This document shows, piece by piece, positions 6,479 through 15,650 of a stretch of 38,210 nucleotides of DNA. Source of the stretch: Bacillota bacterium (GTDB lineage: Bacteria > Bacillota > Clostridia > Christensenellales > UMGS416); assembly GCA_023409755.1 (NCBI GenBank), contig JAEYRA010000084.1:1-38210 (forward strand), read 5' to 3'. The notes beneath the pieces are model-generated. The model searched no databases. It had not been told where the DNA came from and saw only the letters and a program-made list of their open reading frames with translations. Position 1 is the stretch's first letter; each line of letters starts with the position of its first letter. The translations under genes were made by a program, and so were the position numbers.

Positions 6479-8353
6479 TTGACGAAGAGAAGAATTCATG
6501 TGATAGGGCTGGCCGTGCTGCTTTTGATGGCGGCGCTGCTGGCGGGCTGCGGCAGCAACCGCGTGGCCGTGGCTGAGAATGGCGACGGCCCCAAGTCCAA
6601 GATCAGCGGCTATTACAACCCGGATCAGAGCGTGTCCGGCGGCAAGGACATGCAGTACATCAACCTGCGTGACATCAGCATTGCCAAGACCCAGACCGAT
6701 ACCGTTCTGACGATGGTCTTCAAATACGGCAGCTTCCAGATGGGCACGGCGGAAGAAGCCACCAACGGCGTGCCCAAGTACACCACCAAGTGGCACCCGG
6801 GTCTCGACCGGCTGGAGATCGACATCGTCGGCCTGGCCTATTGGGATTACCGGGTGTATGCCGATGAGATGCAGGACACGCCGATCATGGGTGTCTTCAA
6901 GCAGATGCCGCTGAACGACGACTTCACGACCCGGCTCTTCATTAACCTCAAGGACGACGTCGCCTACAAAATGGTGGAGAAGGACAACACCCTGATGCTC
7001 TACCTGCGTTCCATCCCGGAGGATGAGCACACCGACTATTACGCCGTGGTTGACGCCTTTGAGGAGTACACCGACGGCGAAATCCCCGAGGACGCGGGGC
7101 TGAGCCCGACGCTGTGCAGCGACAAGAGCAACGTGACGATGATCTCCGAGCCCTTTGGCACCAAGGAGGAGGCCGAGAAATTCAAGACTGACGTGCTCGA
7201 CCCGATCCTCGCGAACCTGAAGGGAAAAGCGGCCACGGTGGTGGCGCTCAAAAACAACCAACTTCCGGAGTATGACACCCAGGGCGTGCTGCAGGAGTAT
7301 GCCAACACCCCGGTGTACCGCCAGGACGAAGTGGAGAAACCCGGCGACGTACTGGTTGCCAATGGGCAGCTGTTGTGCTGGCGGCCCGACGGCAAGGCCT
7401 ATGTCTATGTGACGCCCTTCTTCCTCTCCACAGTGGAGGGAGGCGTCGTCACCACCTACCAGAAGATCTACATGAACGAGGAGGGCAGCAGCGCGCCCAC
7501 CCAGCTGACTGAGTTTGAGTACAACTCCATCATCAAGGCGGCCTTCTCCGACGATGGCCGGTACCTCGCTTTCCTGGAGGAAGGGGAGCGCAACCGCTCA
7601 CTCTACATCTACGACTCCCAGACCAAGGAAGTGTTTACGGCGGCCGATTCGGGCTTTGGCGTGGACACTGCCGATTTTGCCTGGGGGGCCGATGACAAGG
7701 CCCATAGCCTGTACGCCATCACCGGTGAGCAGGAGATGCTCCAGCTCATGGAATATGAGCTCTCTGACGACGATGCTCCCGATAAGGTCGAGACCCTGGT
7801 GGAGGAGAGCTTCAACGAGGGTAGCGTTGGCTTCTACGGCGGCAAGGTGTATTACTCGCAGAGCAGCGACAATGCGGGCAAGTCCGGCATCTTCTGCCTC
7901 GATCCGGCGTCCATGAACATCACTCGCCTGTGCGACGGCACCGAGTTTGACCTGAACCGAAAGACCGGTATGATGGCTATCGTCAGCCAGACCGCCGACG
8001 ACGAAAACAGCTCCATCGTGCTCAAGACCTACTCCGCCACCAACGGGCAGGAAAAGGTTGTGGCCGAGGACCCGGCCATCGGCGCATGGATGTGGACGAG
8101 CGACGGAGATACCCTATATTACACGAAGTATTACCAGAACACCAACAGCAACCCCGACGACCCGACCAGCTACAACTACACCCAAGCGCTGTACCACTAC
8201 ACCCCCCAGAGCGGCGAGAGCACCCTGGTGGCCGACATCGTAGAGGCCGACATCGCCGCATCCAACCAGGACGATGAGATCATACTGACCTACGTGTACA
8301 GCGAATCAAGCCAAAACCGATTCGTACCGGTTACCTATCGCATTAAGCCCTGA
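6479..8353 (+). CDS. Lipoprotein with C-terminal beta-propeller-like repeats
   Basis: A 624-residue predicted lipoprotein. It has a basic start, a hydrophobic core and lipobox LLAGC with Cys24, so it should be anchored on the outer face of the membrane. The start is taken as TTG 6479 because GGGGGGA lies about 7 nt upstream and the signal peptide begins there. GTG 6500 is the alternative. The region from about residue 300 to the end contains repeats such as DDGRYLAFLEEG and SLYIYDSQTKEVF, which resemble TolB/PD40-type beta-propeller blades. The N-terminal part, up to about residue 220, has an AMIN-like look (GLDRLEIDIVGLAY), but this is tentative. It starts 17 nt after mtaD and is probably co-transcribed. 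A link to SAH metabolism is not evident. Confidence 0.7.
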   Translation: MTKRRIHVIGLAVLLLMAALLAGCGSNRVAVAENGDGPKSKISGYYNPDQSVSGGKDMQYINLRDISIAKTQTDTVLTMVFKYGSFQMGTAEEATNGVPKYTTKWHPGLDRLEIDIVGLAYWDYRVYADEMQDTPIMGVFKQMPLNDDFTTRLFINLKDDVAYKMVEKDNTLMLYLRSIPEDEHTDYYAVVDAFEEYTDGEIPEDAGLSPTLCSDKSNVTMISEPFGTKEEAEKFKTDVLDPILANLKGKAATVVALKNNQLPEYDTQGVLQEYANTPVYRQDEVEKPGDVLVANGQLLCWRPDGKAYVYVTPFFLSTVEGGVVTTYQKIYMNEEGSSAPTQLTEFEYNSIIKAAFSDDGRYLAFLEEGERNRSLYIYDSQTKEVFTAADSGFGVDTADFAWGADDKAHSLYAITGEQEMLQLMEYELSDDDAPDKVETLVEESFNEGSVGFYGGKVYYSQSSDNAGKSGIFCLDPASMNITRLCDGTEFDLNRKTGMMAIVSQTADDENSSIVLKTYSATNGQEKVVAEDPAIGAWMWTSDGDTLYYTKYYQNTNSNPDDPTSYNYTQALYHYTPQSGESTLVADIVEADIAASNQDDEIILTYVYSESSQNRFVPVTYRIKP

Positions 8354-8405
8354 GCAGCGACAGGTGCCTGATTGGTCACAGGCTGGCGGAGGAGAGCCAC
8401 GACTA

Positions 8406-9269
8406 ATGAAGCTGTTTTTTTGGAAGGCCGACGTCTTTGCGGCCGATCAGGCCGCCGGTTCACCGGCGGCCTGCCTGCTTTTGGGGGCGGAAGCCTTGCA
8501 TGCGGGTCAGATGCAGGCCGTCGCCAACGAGCTCAAGGGCTTTGTGCAGGAGGTCTGCTTCGCCACACCAATGAAGGATAGCCTCGCGGTGCGCTGCTTC
8601 ACCCCGGCAGCCGAACGGATGGTTGGGGGGGCGTCGGCGTTCGCGGCATTGGCGGCGCTGGATGACGAGGGCTGCCTGCCCAACGGAACTGTGACACTGC
8701 GGATAGGCCAGCGGCTGCACCGGGCTGAAAGGCTGCCCACGGGCGGCTGGGTGCTGGACGTGCCGCCCTTTACTGTGGGCCGTGGGCTAGCCTGGCCCGA
8801 CGACGTGTTGCGTGCGCTCAACCTGGACCCGCTGCGGCTGGATGAGGAGACGGGGCCGGCGCTGCTGGAGGGCGATGCCCGGGTGCTGCTGGTGCCCATG
8901 CACACGGCGGCAGCCCTGTGCGACCTGCAGCCTGACGTGGAGCGGCTGACCGACTTGGCCGACCGGGAGCGGCTCGATTCAGTCGTTGTCTGCACCGCCG
9001 ATCGCGTCCGTCCCTCGTCCGATTACCGGGTGCGGGTGTTCTCTCCCCGCCTGGGCGTGTGGGAGGAGGCGGCCTCGCCCGTGGCAAACGGGGCGTTGGC
9101 GCGGTTCCTGTTGATGCGGGGCCTTTGGCGGGGCGGTCGGCTCATCATCGAGCAGGGCCGCGAGTATCGCGGCCCAAACCTGCTGACTTTCGTGGGTGGG
9201 CAGGGCGAGAACCCCCTTCTGCTGGAAGGAAACGTTCGCATTCGTATGGCGGGGCAGTATACGCTGTAG
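8406..9269 (+). CDS. PhzF-like isomerase/epimerase family protein
   Basis: A 287-residue protein of the PhzF family (diaminopimelate-epimerase fold). The N-terminus reads KADVFAADQAAGSPAACLLL, matching the usual VDVF...GNPLAV start. It is followed by MQAVANELKGFVQEVCF, where the Glu corresponds to the conserved acid of PhzF (ETVF). A short RCFTPAAERMVGGASAFAA segment matches the second conserved box (RxFTPxxExxxCGHA), but the usual Cys-Gly-His is Val-Gly-Gly, so the catalytic set may be altered. Reaction unknown. ATG 8406 follows GGAGGAGAG by about 9 nt. It is the last gene of the ahcY-mtaD-lipoprotein run. No clear terminator follows. Confidence 0.7.
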   Translation: MKLFFWKADVFAADQAAGSPAACLLLGAEALHAGQMQAVANELKGFVQEVCFATPMKDSLAVRCFTPAAERMVGGASAFAALAALDDEGCLPNGTVTLRIGQRLHRAERLPTGGWVLDVPPFTVGRGLAWPDDVLRALNLDPLRLDEETGPALLEGDARVLLVPMHTAAALCDLQPDVERLTDLADRERLDSVVVCTADRVRPSSDYRVRVFSPRLGVWEEAASPVANGALARFLLMRGLWRGGRLIIEQGREYRGPNLLTFVGGQGENPLLLEGNVRIRMAGQYTL

Positions 9270-9294
9270 CCCACTGCATTCATTCTCTTTTTCG

Positions 9295-9323
9295 TTGTTT
9301 GTTTCATGTTTTTATGGTAATAT
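9295..9323 (+). promoter_or_regulatory. Sigma-A-like promoter of the caspase-like gene
   Basis: TTGTTT (9295-9300), 17-bp spacer, TAATAT (9318-9323), inside a T-rich stretch that contrasts with the surrounding GC-rich coding DNA. It lies about 45 bp upstream of the gene start at 9368. Box matches are moderate. Confidence 0.4.
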
Positions 9324-9340
9324 TTATGCATTCGGATGTC

Positions 9341-9363
9341 CGGGGCTTCCGCCCCGCAGGAGG
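9341..9363 (+). promoter_or_regulatory. Hairpin abutting the RBS of the caspase-like gene
   Basis: CGGGGC (9341-9346), loop TTCC, GCCCCG (9351-9356) form a perfect 6-bp GC stem that ends one base before AGGAGG (9358-9363), itself 4 nt before ATG 9368. The hairpin may limit access to the ribosome binding site or protect the 5' end. It has no T-run and is not a terminator. Confidence 0.4.
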
Positions 9364-9367
9364 ATGT

Positions 9368-12300
9368 ATGAAAAGAGCACTGTCGTTTGTCTGTGCCTCG
9401 TTGTTGGCGCTGACCCTGTTCACGGCAGCATTGCCGGCCCCTGTCGCCTTGGCAGCCGGGTCCGACGGGACGGTGACCTACCGGGCGCTGTCCATCGGCA
9501 ACGCGCAGTATGCCGGTGCGGAGCTGGAGGCGCCGGAGTATGACGCCACCCACATGCAGGCGCTGTTTGCGCAGATGAGTTTTGACGGCGTGACGATGGC
9601 CCCGGACAACAACAAGCGGGAAAACAACCTGACCAAGAGCGGTATCAAAAAGGCGATTGCTGCGGCGTTTGCCGGCGCGGACGCCGATGACGTCAGCTAC
9701 TTTTACTACAGCGGGCATGGTTCGGTGGCCAATGGCCAGGCCCAGCTGGTGGGTACCGATCTGGCCTTCCTGAGTGTGAGCGAACTGAAGGCCGCGCTGG
9801 ACGCAGTCCCCGGCCGCAAGGTCGTTCTGCTTGATTCCTGCTTCTCCGGCGGTTTCGTGGATAAGGCTTCAAAGGCGGAAGCGGACAAGAAGGTCCTCAC
9901 GGGCAAGGCGCTCCGGAATGCCCTTGGCGACGCAAAGGCCCTTAAAGATCTGGCAGGGCAGAGCATCCTTGTCAATGGCAGCGTTCTCACCGGCGAGCCA
10001 CGCTTTGCCAGCGCCTTGCGCCGCGTTCAGCCCGTCATCGGGCAGACCCAGCAGGAGCTCTTTCAGGTCAGCATGAGCAAGACCTTCGGCGGCAAGCAGA
10101 CGCTGGCGGGCAGCGGCTATACCGTCGTCAGTGCCGCGTCGGCCTATCAGTATTCCTATGAATTTGCCTTCAACGCCCTGTTTGGGCCTCTGTTCACGAT
10201 GGATGGGGTTGACCTGGCCCAACGCAGTGGTGCGTATTCCGGTGAGTTCACCGGTATGCTCATCGCTGGCGTTGGCAAGGTCACCTTCCACACCACCTTT
10301 GGAGAGACCGGCCTGCTGGCCGACTACAACAGCGACGAGAAGATCACCGCTGACGAACTGACCTACTACTGCAAGGGTGCGGTGGCCGGCTCCACGGTGC
10401 AGGTGCAGGCGGCTGACGGCGACGAGGTGTTGTTCCAGCACACTTCGTCGGCAGTCAACGGTCCCCGGGTGTCGCTGGGCGGGGGGGACATTCCCGCCGC
10501 GGTCACCAGCGGGGCTGCCAGCACAGCCATCACCGTGGCTGTTGACGTGCCCGCCAGCGCTAAGAACGCCGCTCTCTACATCTGCCGGCGTGACCCTTCA
10601 ACCCTTGCCTTTGCTAAGGATTTTGTCGACAACGACCTGTTGGTGCGAAAGCTGCCCGTCACCGGCACCGGTTCGACCACCGTTGTGTGGGATGGCAAGG
10701 ACACCAAGGGCAACGTAGTGCTGGACGGCACCTACGCGCTGCTGCTGGGCTGTGACGCGGGCTTGGTAAACGATGATGACCCGCCGGTGTTTGCCCCCGG
10801 CGCCACGCTGGTGCTGAAGCGCGGTGTCACAGGTGCCGGCACGTCGCTGACATTTACCAACGGTGTGGCCACCGGCAAGGCCACCGCAGTTACTTATGAG
10901 ACCGCGGACACCTTCTACCTGCAGCCCACCCTGTCGGGTGCGATGACGGTCACTGTCAACGGTGACACCAATGGGGACGGCAAACTCGATGTACCAGCGT
11001 ATCTGGAACTGACCGACGAAGAGGGCTACGTGCTGTACGCTACGGCATTGGCGGCGGACCCCACCACGTCCCCCGATGACACGCTGACACCCGGGCTCCT
11101 GTGCGAGATCTTCCTTCCCTGCGTGGTGCAGAAGGACAAAACCTACCGGCTGGATGTGAGCCTCAGCGACGAGAAGAGCGCTGCTAAAAATGTGTCCTTC
11201 ACCGCCCGGCTGACCGCGCCGGTCTCCACGGGTGCGACGATGACCTTTGATAAGAGCACGGCCTACAACGCCCGTGTCATTGAGCCCGATGCCGACGGCG
11301 AGTACGTAGTGGCATCCTCCGGCACGGCCGATACGGCCGCCATGCTGCTCGATGGCAACCAGACGTCCTACTTGTCCACTGGTGACAACTACGTGGATCA
11401 GAACTACCTGCTACGGGCACAGCTGCTGGCGGGCAAGTCCTACCTGCTGGTGACCACTGGCGACCAGAAGAGCGCCTACACCTGCAAGATGGTTTCCGCC
11501 GATGACATGAAGGTCAGCACGTCCGGCCTGTCCGCGCTGTCGGTGGGGGCCTCCGGCGTGCTGGATAAGGACCCGCTGACCAACGCAAAAGGCGCTCCCA
11601 CGCTCTACAAGATCACCGTGGGCTCCAAGCCCGAGAAGTGGACCTTCGAGACGACGGCTTCGCTGGAGAGCGAAACCTACCCCGAACTCACCAAGAACAA
11701 CGATCCCTTCGCCATGGTCATCGACACCGGCTACCGCCTGGTGGGCCAGAGCGACGACTACGACGATGGCTTCTCCATGGATGACCTGGAGGATTGGGAC
11801 GGCACGGGCGACCTGGAGGACCTGCTGCAGGGCAATCGGGAGTCCCGCTTCTCCGTCATATTGGAAGCGGGCAAGACCTACGTACTTGTGGTGCGCAATG
11901 CAAAGGCCAAGGGCTACGGCTTCGCTCTCCATGCCGAGCGTTCGATGCTGTCCAACATCACAGTGGCTGAGCCGGTGACCGCCCACGCATTGACCAGCAG
12001 CGCCCAGCTAGATGGCTACGGCAATGTGCTGACCTGGGGCATTGGTATTATGGGCGAGCTGGGCAACGGTACGATTCTGGATATGACCGAGCAGCCCACG
12101 CCCGTCTACATGCCCGGCAATGACACTGCCTCCGCCCTGTGGGCTGGGGAGGATTGCTACTTTGCTCGCTATTCCTCCGGGTATTATTGGTGGGGCGTGC
12201 AGATGTCCGCCGAATCCTTGTTCGCCCAGGTGCCCACAAGGCTCAGCTGCCTGGACGGAAAAGAGGTTCGCCAGATCGTTGCCAGCATGTACGCGCGGCC

Positions 12301-14209
12301 GCTGGTTCTAACGATGACAGGTGACGTGTACCAGATCAACCTCGCTGAGGACGAGCTGACCCGTGTCTCGCTGCCCTCCGGTGCGCACAGTGCGCGGGAG
12401 GTTGGTATTGTCGAAGGCATAGAAGAGGAAGCCACCTGCTACGCGCTGACTGATGAAGGCGCGCTCTACGCCTGGGACGACGGGGAGGACTACGAAAGCG
12501 AAGGCTATTTGACGGCCAATCCCAAGAAGGTCGCTCTGACCGGTACGGTTGGGCACATCTCCACCGGCGCGGCCCATGTGGTGGCACTCACCGATACTGG
12601 CACTCTCTATGCCTGGGGAACTGGGGAGCAAGGGCAGCTTGGCAATGGCTCCACCGATGATAAGGCCAAGCCCACTTCTATGCAGCTGCCTTCCGGCATG
12701 GGTGCAGTAAAGGCGATTTTCGCCCAGGCGGGGGAGACCATGGTGCTGGCCGAAGGCGGTGTTTACGTCTGCGGCGACAACAGCCTGGGGCAATTCGGCT
12801 TGGGCCACAGCAAGAAGGTAAAGACCCTCACCAAGGTGGATTATTACGATGACCACAATGTCAACGTGGTGGACATGGGGGCAACGGGGTATGCCGTGTT
12901 TGCCCGTGACGACCAAAACCGGGTTTGCGGCTACGGCTCTGTTGACGATTACCAGCTTGGCGTGCCGGTGGCCGACGCGCCTGACGACCTGGCGCTTCTG
13001 TTCACCCTGCGCGGCTCGGTGCCCCAGCCCAGCACAGCGTTGGCCGGTGTGTATTCCACCGCGGGTAAGGTCAGCCTTACCCAGTCGTCCGTCACGGTGA
13101 CAATGGGTGAGGGGAGTGCCACCTGCTACCTGGTGCCCGCGCCGGCCTACCGCGACGCCACCTACCAGATCGACGGCAAGGACTACCTCGATGGGGTTGG
13201 CAAGCTGTTCCAGTTGAAAAACCCCGGTGACTCGGCCAGCGCCACCATCACCGTTCGCTGCAATGGGCAGAGCAAAACCTACCCGGTGAAGATTGTACGC
13301 TCCAAGTCCGCCAACACGGCGTTCAAGAGCTTGGGTCTCTCAGCGGGGGCAAAGGTCTCACCGGCCCTGTCCTCTGCCAAGACCGCCTACACCATCACCG
13401 TGCCGGAGACCGAAGTGCTGACCATTCAGCCAGTGCTGGCGGGATATGGAGCCGCCTATACCTACAACGGTGTGGCCAACGGCAGAGCCAGTTATGACAC
13501 GGTACGGCTTGCCGTTGGCAAATCGCTGACGGACAAAGTGGCGGTGACCGCGCAGAACGGAACCAAGCGCACCTATACCCTGACCATCAAGCGCGATGCG
13601 CTCCTAAAGAGCGCCAGTGCCAAGCCCACTGAGAATGGCGTACCGGCGCTGTCACCGGGCGGCACCAACCGCATGACGGTCTCCTACACCCTCTCCTTCG
13701 CGGCCAAGGTGAAGATTCAGGTGCAGAAGAAAGGCGCCCCCGGTTGGAAGACGCTGTACTCCGGCAAGCAGAAGGCCGGCTCCCACACTTGGCAGTGGGA
13801 TGGGAAGGTGGATGGCGACGCGCTGGCGTCTGGCGGCTACACACTGCGCATCTCGCCCACCTATGACGGGAAGAGCGGCACAGCCAAGACCATCGATGTG
13901 AAGATCCTTCGCAAGACGACCGTTTACGTGAGTAAACTCTCCACCTATAACCTCAAGGCTAACGGCCACAACCAGATGGTCATCCGTGCCAAGTGGTCCG
14001 AGCTCAGCGACGTGCGTGTTTCCATTGTCAATAGCAAGGGTAAGACCGTCCGCACGCTGTGGACGGCAGCAAACCAACAGGCCGGTGCCACCGATCTGGC
14101 GTGGGACGGCCGCAACGACGACGGAAAGCTCGTTTCGGCCGGCACCTACCGCGTGGTCATCAAGGCTGGCGGCGTCAAGGGGTATCGTCAGTTCAAGGTC
14201 AGCCGCTGA
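9368..14209 (+). CDS. Giant secreted caspase-like (C14) protein with RCC1 and FlgD-Ig repeats
   Basis: A 1613-residue exported protein. The signal peptide ends near ALA at residues 27-29. A caspase/metacaspase-like domain covers about residues 30-300. It has the catalytic dyad in its usual context, YSGHG with His117 and DSCFSGG with Cys158, so it is probably an active Arg/Lys- or Asp-specific cysteine peptidase. EF-hand-like loops follow: DYNSDEKITADE at 319-330 and DTNGDGKLD from 533, suggesting calcium control. Residues about 880-1200 hold RCC1-type propeller repeats (AWGTGEQGQLGNGS, VCGDNSLGQFGLG). After these come a cadherin-like beta-sandwich (about 1310-1400) and two FlgD-like Ig repeats (TWQWDGKVDGD, LAWDGRNDDGK). 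No LPXTG or SLH anchor is present, so it is secreted or non-covalently bound. ATG 9368 follows AGGAGG. It has its own promoter and terminator and so forms a single-gene unit. Confidence 0.85.
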   Translation: MKRALSFVCASLLALTLFTAALPAPVALAAGSDGTVTYRALSIGNAQYAGAELEAPEYDATHMQALFAQMSFDGVTMAPDNNKRENNLTKSGIKKAIAAAFAGADADDVSYFYYSGHGSVANGQAQLVGTDLAFLSVSELKAALDAVPGRKVVLLDSCFSGGFVDKASKAEADKKVLTGKALRNALGDAKALKDLAGQSILVNGSVLTGEPRFASALRRVQPVIGQTQQELFQVSMSKTFGGKQTLAGSGYTVVSAASAYQYSYEFAFNALFGPLFTMDGVDLAQRSGAYSGEFTGMLIAGVGKVTFHTTFGETGLLADYNSDEKITADELTYYCKGAVAGSTVQVQAADGDEVLFQHTSSAVNGPRVSLGGGDIPAAVTSGAASTAITVAVDVPASAKNAALYICRRDPSTLAFAKDFVDNDLLVRKLPVTGTGSTTVVWDGKDTKGNVVLDGTYALLLGCDAGLVNDDDPPVFAPGATLVLKRGVTGAGTSLTFTNGVATGKATAVTYETADTFYLQPTLSGAMTVTVNGDTNGDGKLDVPAYLELTDEEGYVLYATALAADPTTSPDDTLTPGLLCEIFLPCVVQKDKTYRLDVSLSDEKSAAKNVSFTARLTAPVSTGATMTFDKSTAYNARVIEPDADGEYVVASSGTADTAAMLLDGNQTSYLSTGDNYVDQNYLLRAQLLAGKSYLLVTTGDQKSAYTCKMVSADDMKVSTSGLSALSVGASGVLDKDPLTNAKGAPTLYKITVGSKPEKWTFETTASLESETYPELTKNNDPFAMVIDTGYRLVGQSDDYDDGFSMDDLEDWDGTGDLEDLLQGNRESRFSVILEAGKTYVLVVRNAKAKGYGFALHAERSMLSNITVAEPVTAHALTSSAQLDGYGNVLTWGIGIMGELGNGTILDMTEQPTPVYMPGNDTASALWAGEDCYFARYSSGYYWWGVQMSAESLFAQVPTRLSCLDGKEVRQIVASMYARPLVLTMTGDVYQINLAEDELTRVSLPSGAHSAREVGIVEGIEEEATCYALTDEGALYAWDDGEDYESEGYLTANPKKVALTGTVGHISTGAAHVVALTDTGTLYAWGTGEQGQLGNGSTDDKAKPTSMQLPSGMGAVKAIFAQAGETMVLAEGGVYVCGDNSLGQFGLGHSKKVKTLTKVDYYDDHNVNVVDMGATGYAVFARDDQNRVCGYGSVDDYQLGVPVADAPDDLALLFTLRGSVPQPSTALAGVYSTAGKVSLTQSSVTVTMGEGSATCYLVPAPAYRDATYQIDGKDYLDGVGKLFQLKNPGDSASATITVRCNGQSKTYPVKIVRSKSANTAFKSLGLSAGAKVSPALSSAKTAYTITVPETEVLTIQPVLAGYGAAYTYNGVANGRASYDTVRLAVGKSLTDKVAVTAQNGTKRTYTLTIKRDALLKSASAKPTENGVPALSPGGTNRMTVSYTLSFAAKVKIQVQKKGAPGWKTLYSGKQKAGSHTWQWDGKVDGDALASGGYTLRISPTYDGKSGTAKTIDVKILRKTTVYVSKLSTYNLKANGHNQMVIRAKWSELSDVRVSIVNSKGKTVRTLWTAANQQAGATDLAWDGRNDDGKLVSAGTYRVVIKAGGVKGYRQFKVSR

Positions 14210-14231
14210 CGGCGTTCGCCAAACAACAGCA

Positions 14232-14267
14232 GGGGAGGCCGCGAAGAACGGACTCCCCGGCTTTTTT
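14232..14267 (+). terminator. Rho-independent terminator after the caspase-like gene
   Basis: GGGGAG (14232-14237) pairs with CTCCCC (14253-14258). An inner CCG/CGG is separated by a G.A mismatch, and GGC plus six T (14262-14267) follows. It lies 22 bp after the stop codon. Confidence 0.8.
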
Positions 14268-14347
14268 GTATTGAGTAACTGGAATGAAATTTTGTGCAAT
14301 TTTTGGATTATATTGCTGCTTTTTGTCAGATACTGTCCAAAGGTGCA

Positions 14348-14376
14348 TTGACAGCAAACGACTAGCATGCTAGGAT
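14348..14376 (+). promoter_or_regulatory. Strong promoter with palindromic operator-like site
   Basis: Consensus TTGACA (14348-14353), exact 17-bp spacer, TAGGAT (14371-14376). The perfect 12-bp palindrome CTAGCATGCTAG (14362-14373) runs from the spacer into the -10 box, a position where a repressor would block RNA polymerase. Transcription should begin near 14383, about 178 nt before the DUF362 gene. The gap 14268-14347 upstream is AT-rich and shows nothing else definite. Confidence 0.65.
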
Positions 14377-14408
14377 TTTTACACAATGTGAAACCGTTTC
14401 CGTTCTTA

Positions 14409-14468
14409 CCGCATCCATTGCCAAAACGTTACTACTCCCGTTTTGTGCAAGGATGCGGCGTATTTTTT
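14409..14468 (+). terminator. Leader terminator/attenuator or small-RNA 3' end
   Basis: A long stem follows the 14348 promoter. CCGCATCC (14409-14416) pairs with GGATGCGG (14451-14458), TTGC with GCAA, and CAAAACG with CGTTTTG around a 10-nt loop, with single-base bulges only. CGTA and six T (14463-14468) follow. It would end transcripts after roughly 85 nt, about 93 nt before ATG 14561. Either it attenuates the DUF362 gene or it defines a short RNA. The reverse strand has no T-run. Between 14469 and 14560 there is only a weak second promoter candidate near 14532 (TATAGA). Confidence 0.6.
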
Positions 14469-14560
14469 CGTCTATACACCTCCAGCGTTTGGGGTTGCCC
14501 CTGCTCGCCGGTTGCGTTACACTGAAACTCGTATAGAACAACCACACAGGAGGAATCGCC

Positions 14561-15649
14561 ATGTCGTCCCAGGTACTCTTTGCACCCATGGCCTATCAGG
14601 CCTATGAAGCGGATCAAACCCTTCCCGCCCGGTTCGATCGGCTGTTGGATCAGTCGGGGTTGGCTGCTATTGTGGCCGGCAAGACGGTTGCCATTAAGTT
14701 CCACGTGGGCAGCAATATCTCGTTCAGCACGATCTCTCCGGTGTTTGTGCGCAAGCTGGTTGCCAAGATCAAGGGGTGGGGCGGCACCTGCTTTCTCACC
14801 GATCACGGGGTGTTCCACCGCCATCCCCAGGATCGCGGCTACACGGAGGAGATTCTGGGCTGCCCGGTCATCGACGATTGCGGTTTCTTTGGCAAGTATT
14901 TCTACCCGGTGGAAGTGGAGTACAAGACCTTCCGCCATGTGGACATCGCCGGTCACATCTACGACGCCGATGTGATGATCGACTTTTCCCACGTCAAGGG
15001 CCATGGCGCATGCGGTTATGGCGGCGCCTGCAAGAACATCGCCATGGGCTGCGTCACGGACCGCACCCGTGGGGAGATTCACGCCCTGGAGGGTGGACAG
15101 AAGTGGAACGAAGATCTGTGCGTCCAGTGCGGTCGTTGCATCGAGGCCTGCAACCACAATGCAAACCGCTTTGATGAGGACGGCAAGTACGAGGTCAACT
15201 ACCACCACTGCACGTTCTGCCAGCACTGCGTCAAGGTTTGCCCCACCGAGGCCATCACCATGACCAACAATGCCTACCGTGACTTCCAGCAGGGCATGGC
15301 CCTGTGCACCAAGACGGTGCTCGATCGCTTTGCGCCGGGGCACACCTACTTCATCAACGTGCTCACCAACATCACGGCCCTCTGTGACTGCTGGGGTCTC
15401 ACGACGCCCTCGCTGGTGCCGGACATCGGTATCATGGCGTCGGGTGACATCGTGGCGGTGGAGCGGGCCTCCATCGACGCGGTGAAGATGGAGAACCTCA
15501 TCCCTCAGGGCATCCCCCAGGGGCACGAGATGACCGGAGAAGGCCATCTGTTTGAGCGCCTGCACGGCAAGAACCCCTTCGTGCAGCTGGAGGCGCTGGA
15601 GAGCTATGGTTTGGGCACGCAGGACTATGTGCTAAAGACCGTGCTGTAA
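14561..15649 (+). CDS. DUF362 protein with two 4Fe-4S ferredoxin clusters
   Basis: A 362-residue cytoplasmic iron-sulfur protein. The N-terminal about 170 residues form a DUF362 domain (VAIKFHVGSNISFSTISP, CFLTDHGVFHRHP). A bacterial ferredoxin-type domain follows with two CX2CX2CX3C motifs: Cys187, 190, 193, 197 in CVQCGRCIEACN, and Cys217, 220, 223, 227 in CTFCQHCVKVCP. The C-terminal part has the DUF362 continuation. Members are inferred electron-transfer proteins. The substrate is unknown. ATG 14561 follows CAGGAGGA by 9 nt. The preceding leader carries a strong promoter, a palindrome and a terminator-like hairpin, so expression is likely switched. The Nudix gene begins one base after its stop codon. 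Confidence 0.85.
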   Translation: MSSQVLFAPMAYQAYEADQTLPARFDRLLDQSGLAAIVAGKTVAIKFHVGSNISFSTISPVFVRKLVAKIKGWGGTCFLTDHGVFHRHPQDRGYTEEILGCPVIDDCGFFGKYFYPVEVEYKTFRHVDIAGHIYDADVMIDFSHVKGHGACGYGGACKNIAMGCVTDRTRGEIHALEGGQKWNEDLCVQCGRCIEACNHNANRFDEDGKYEVNYHHCTFCQHCVKVCPTEAITMTNNAYRDFQQGMALCTKTVLDRFAPGHTYFINVLTNITALCDCWGLTTPSLVPDIGIMASGDIVAVERASIDAVKMENLIPQGIPQGHEMTGEGHLFERLHGKNPFVQLEALESYGLGTQDYVLKTVL

Positions 15650-15650
15650 T

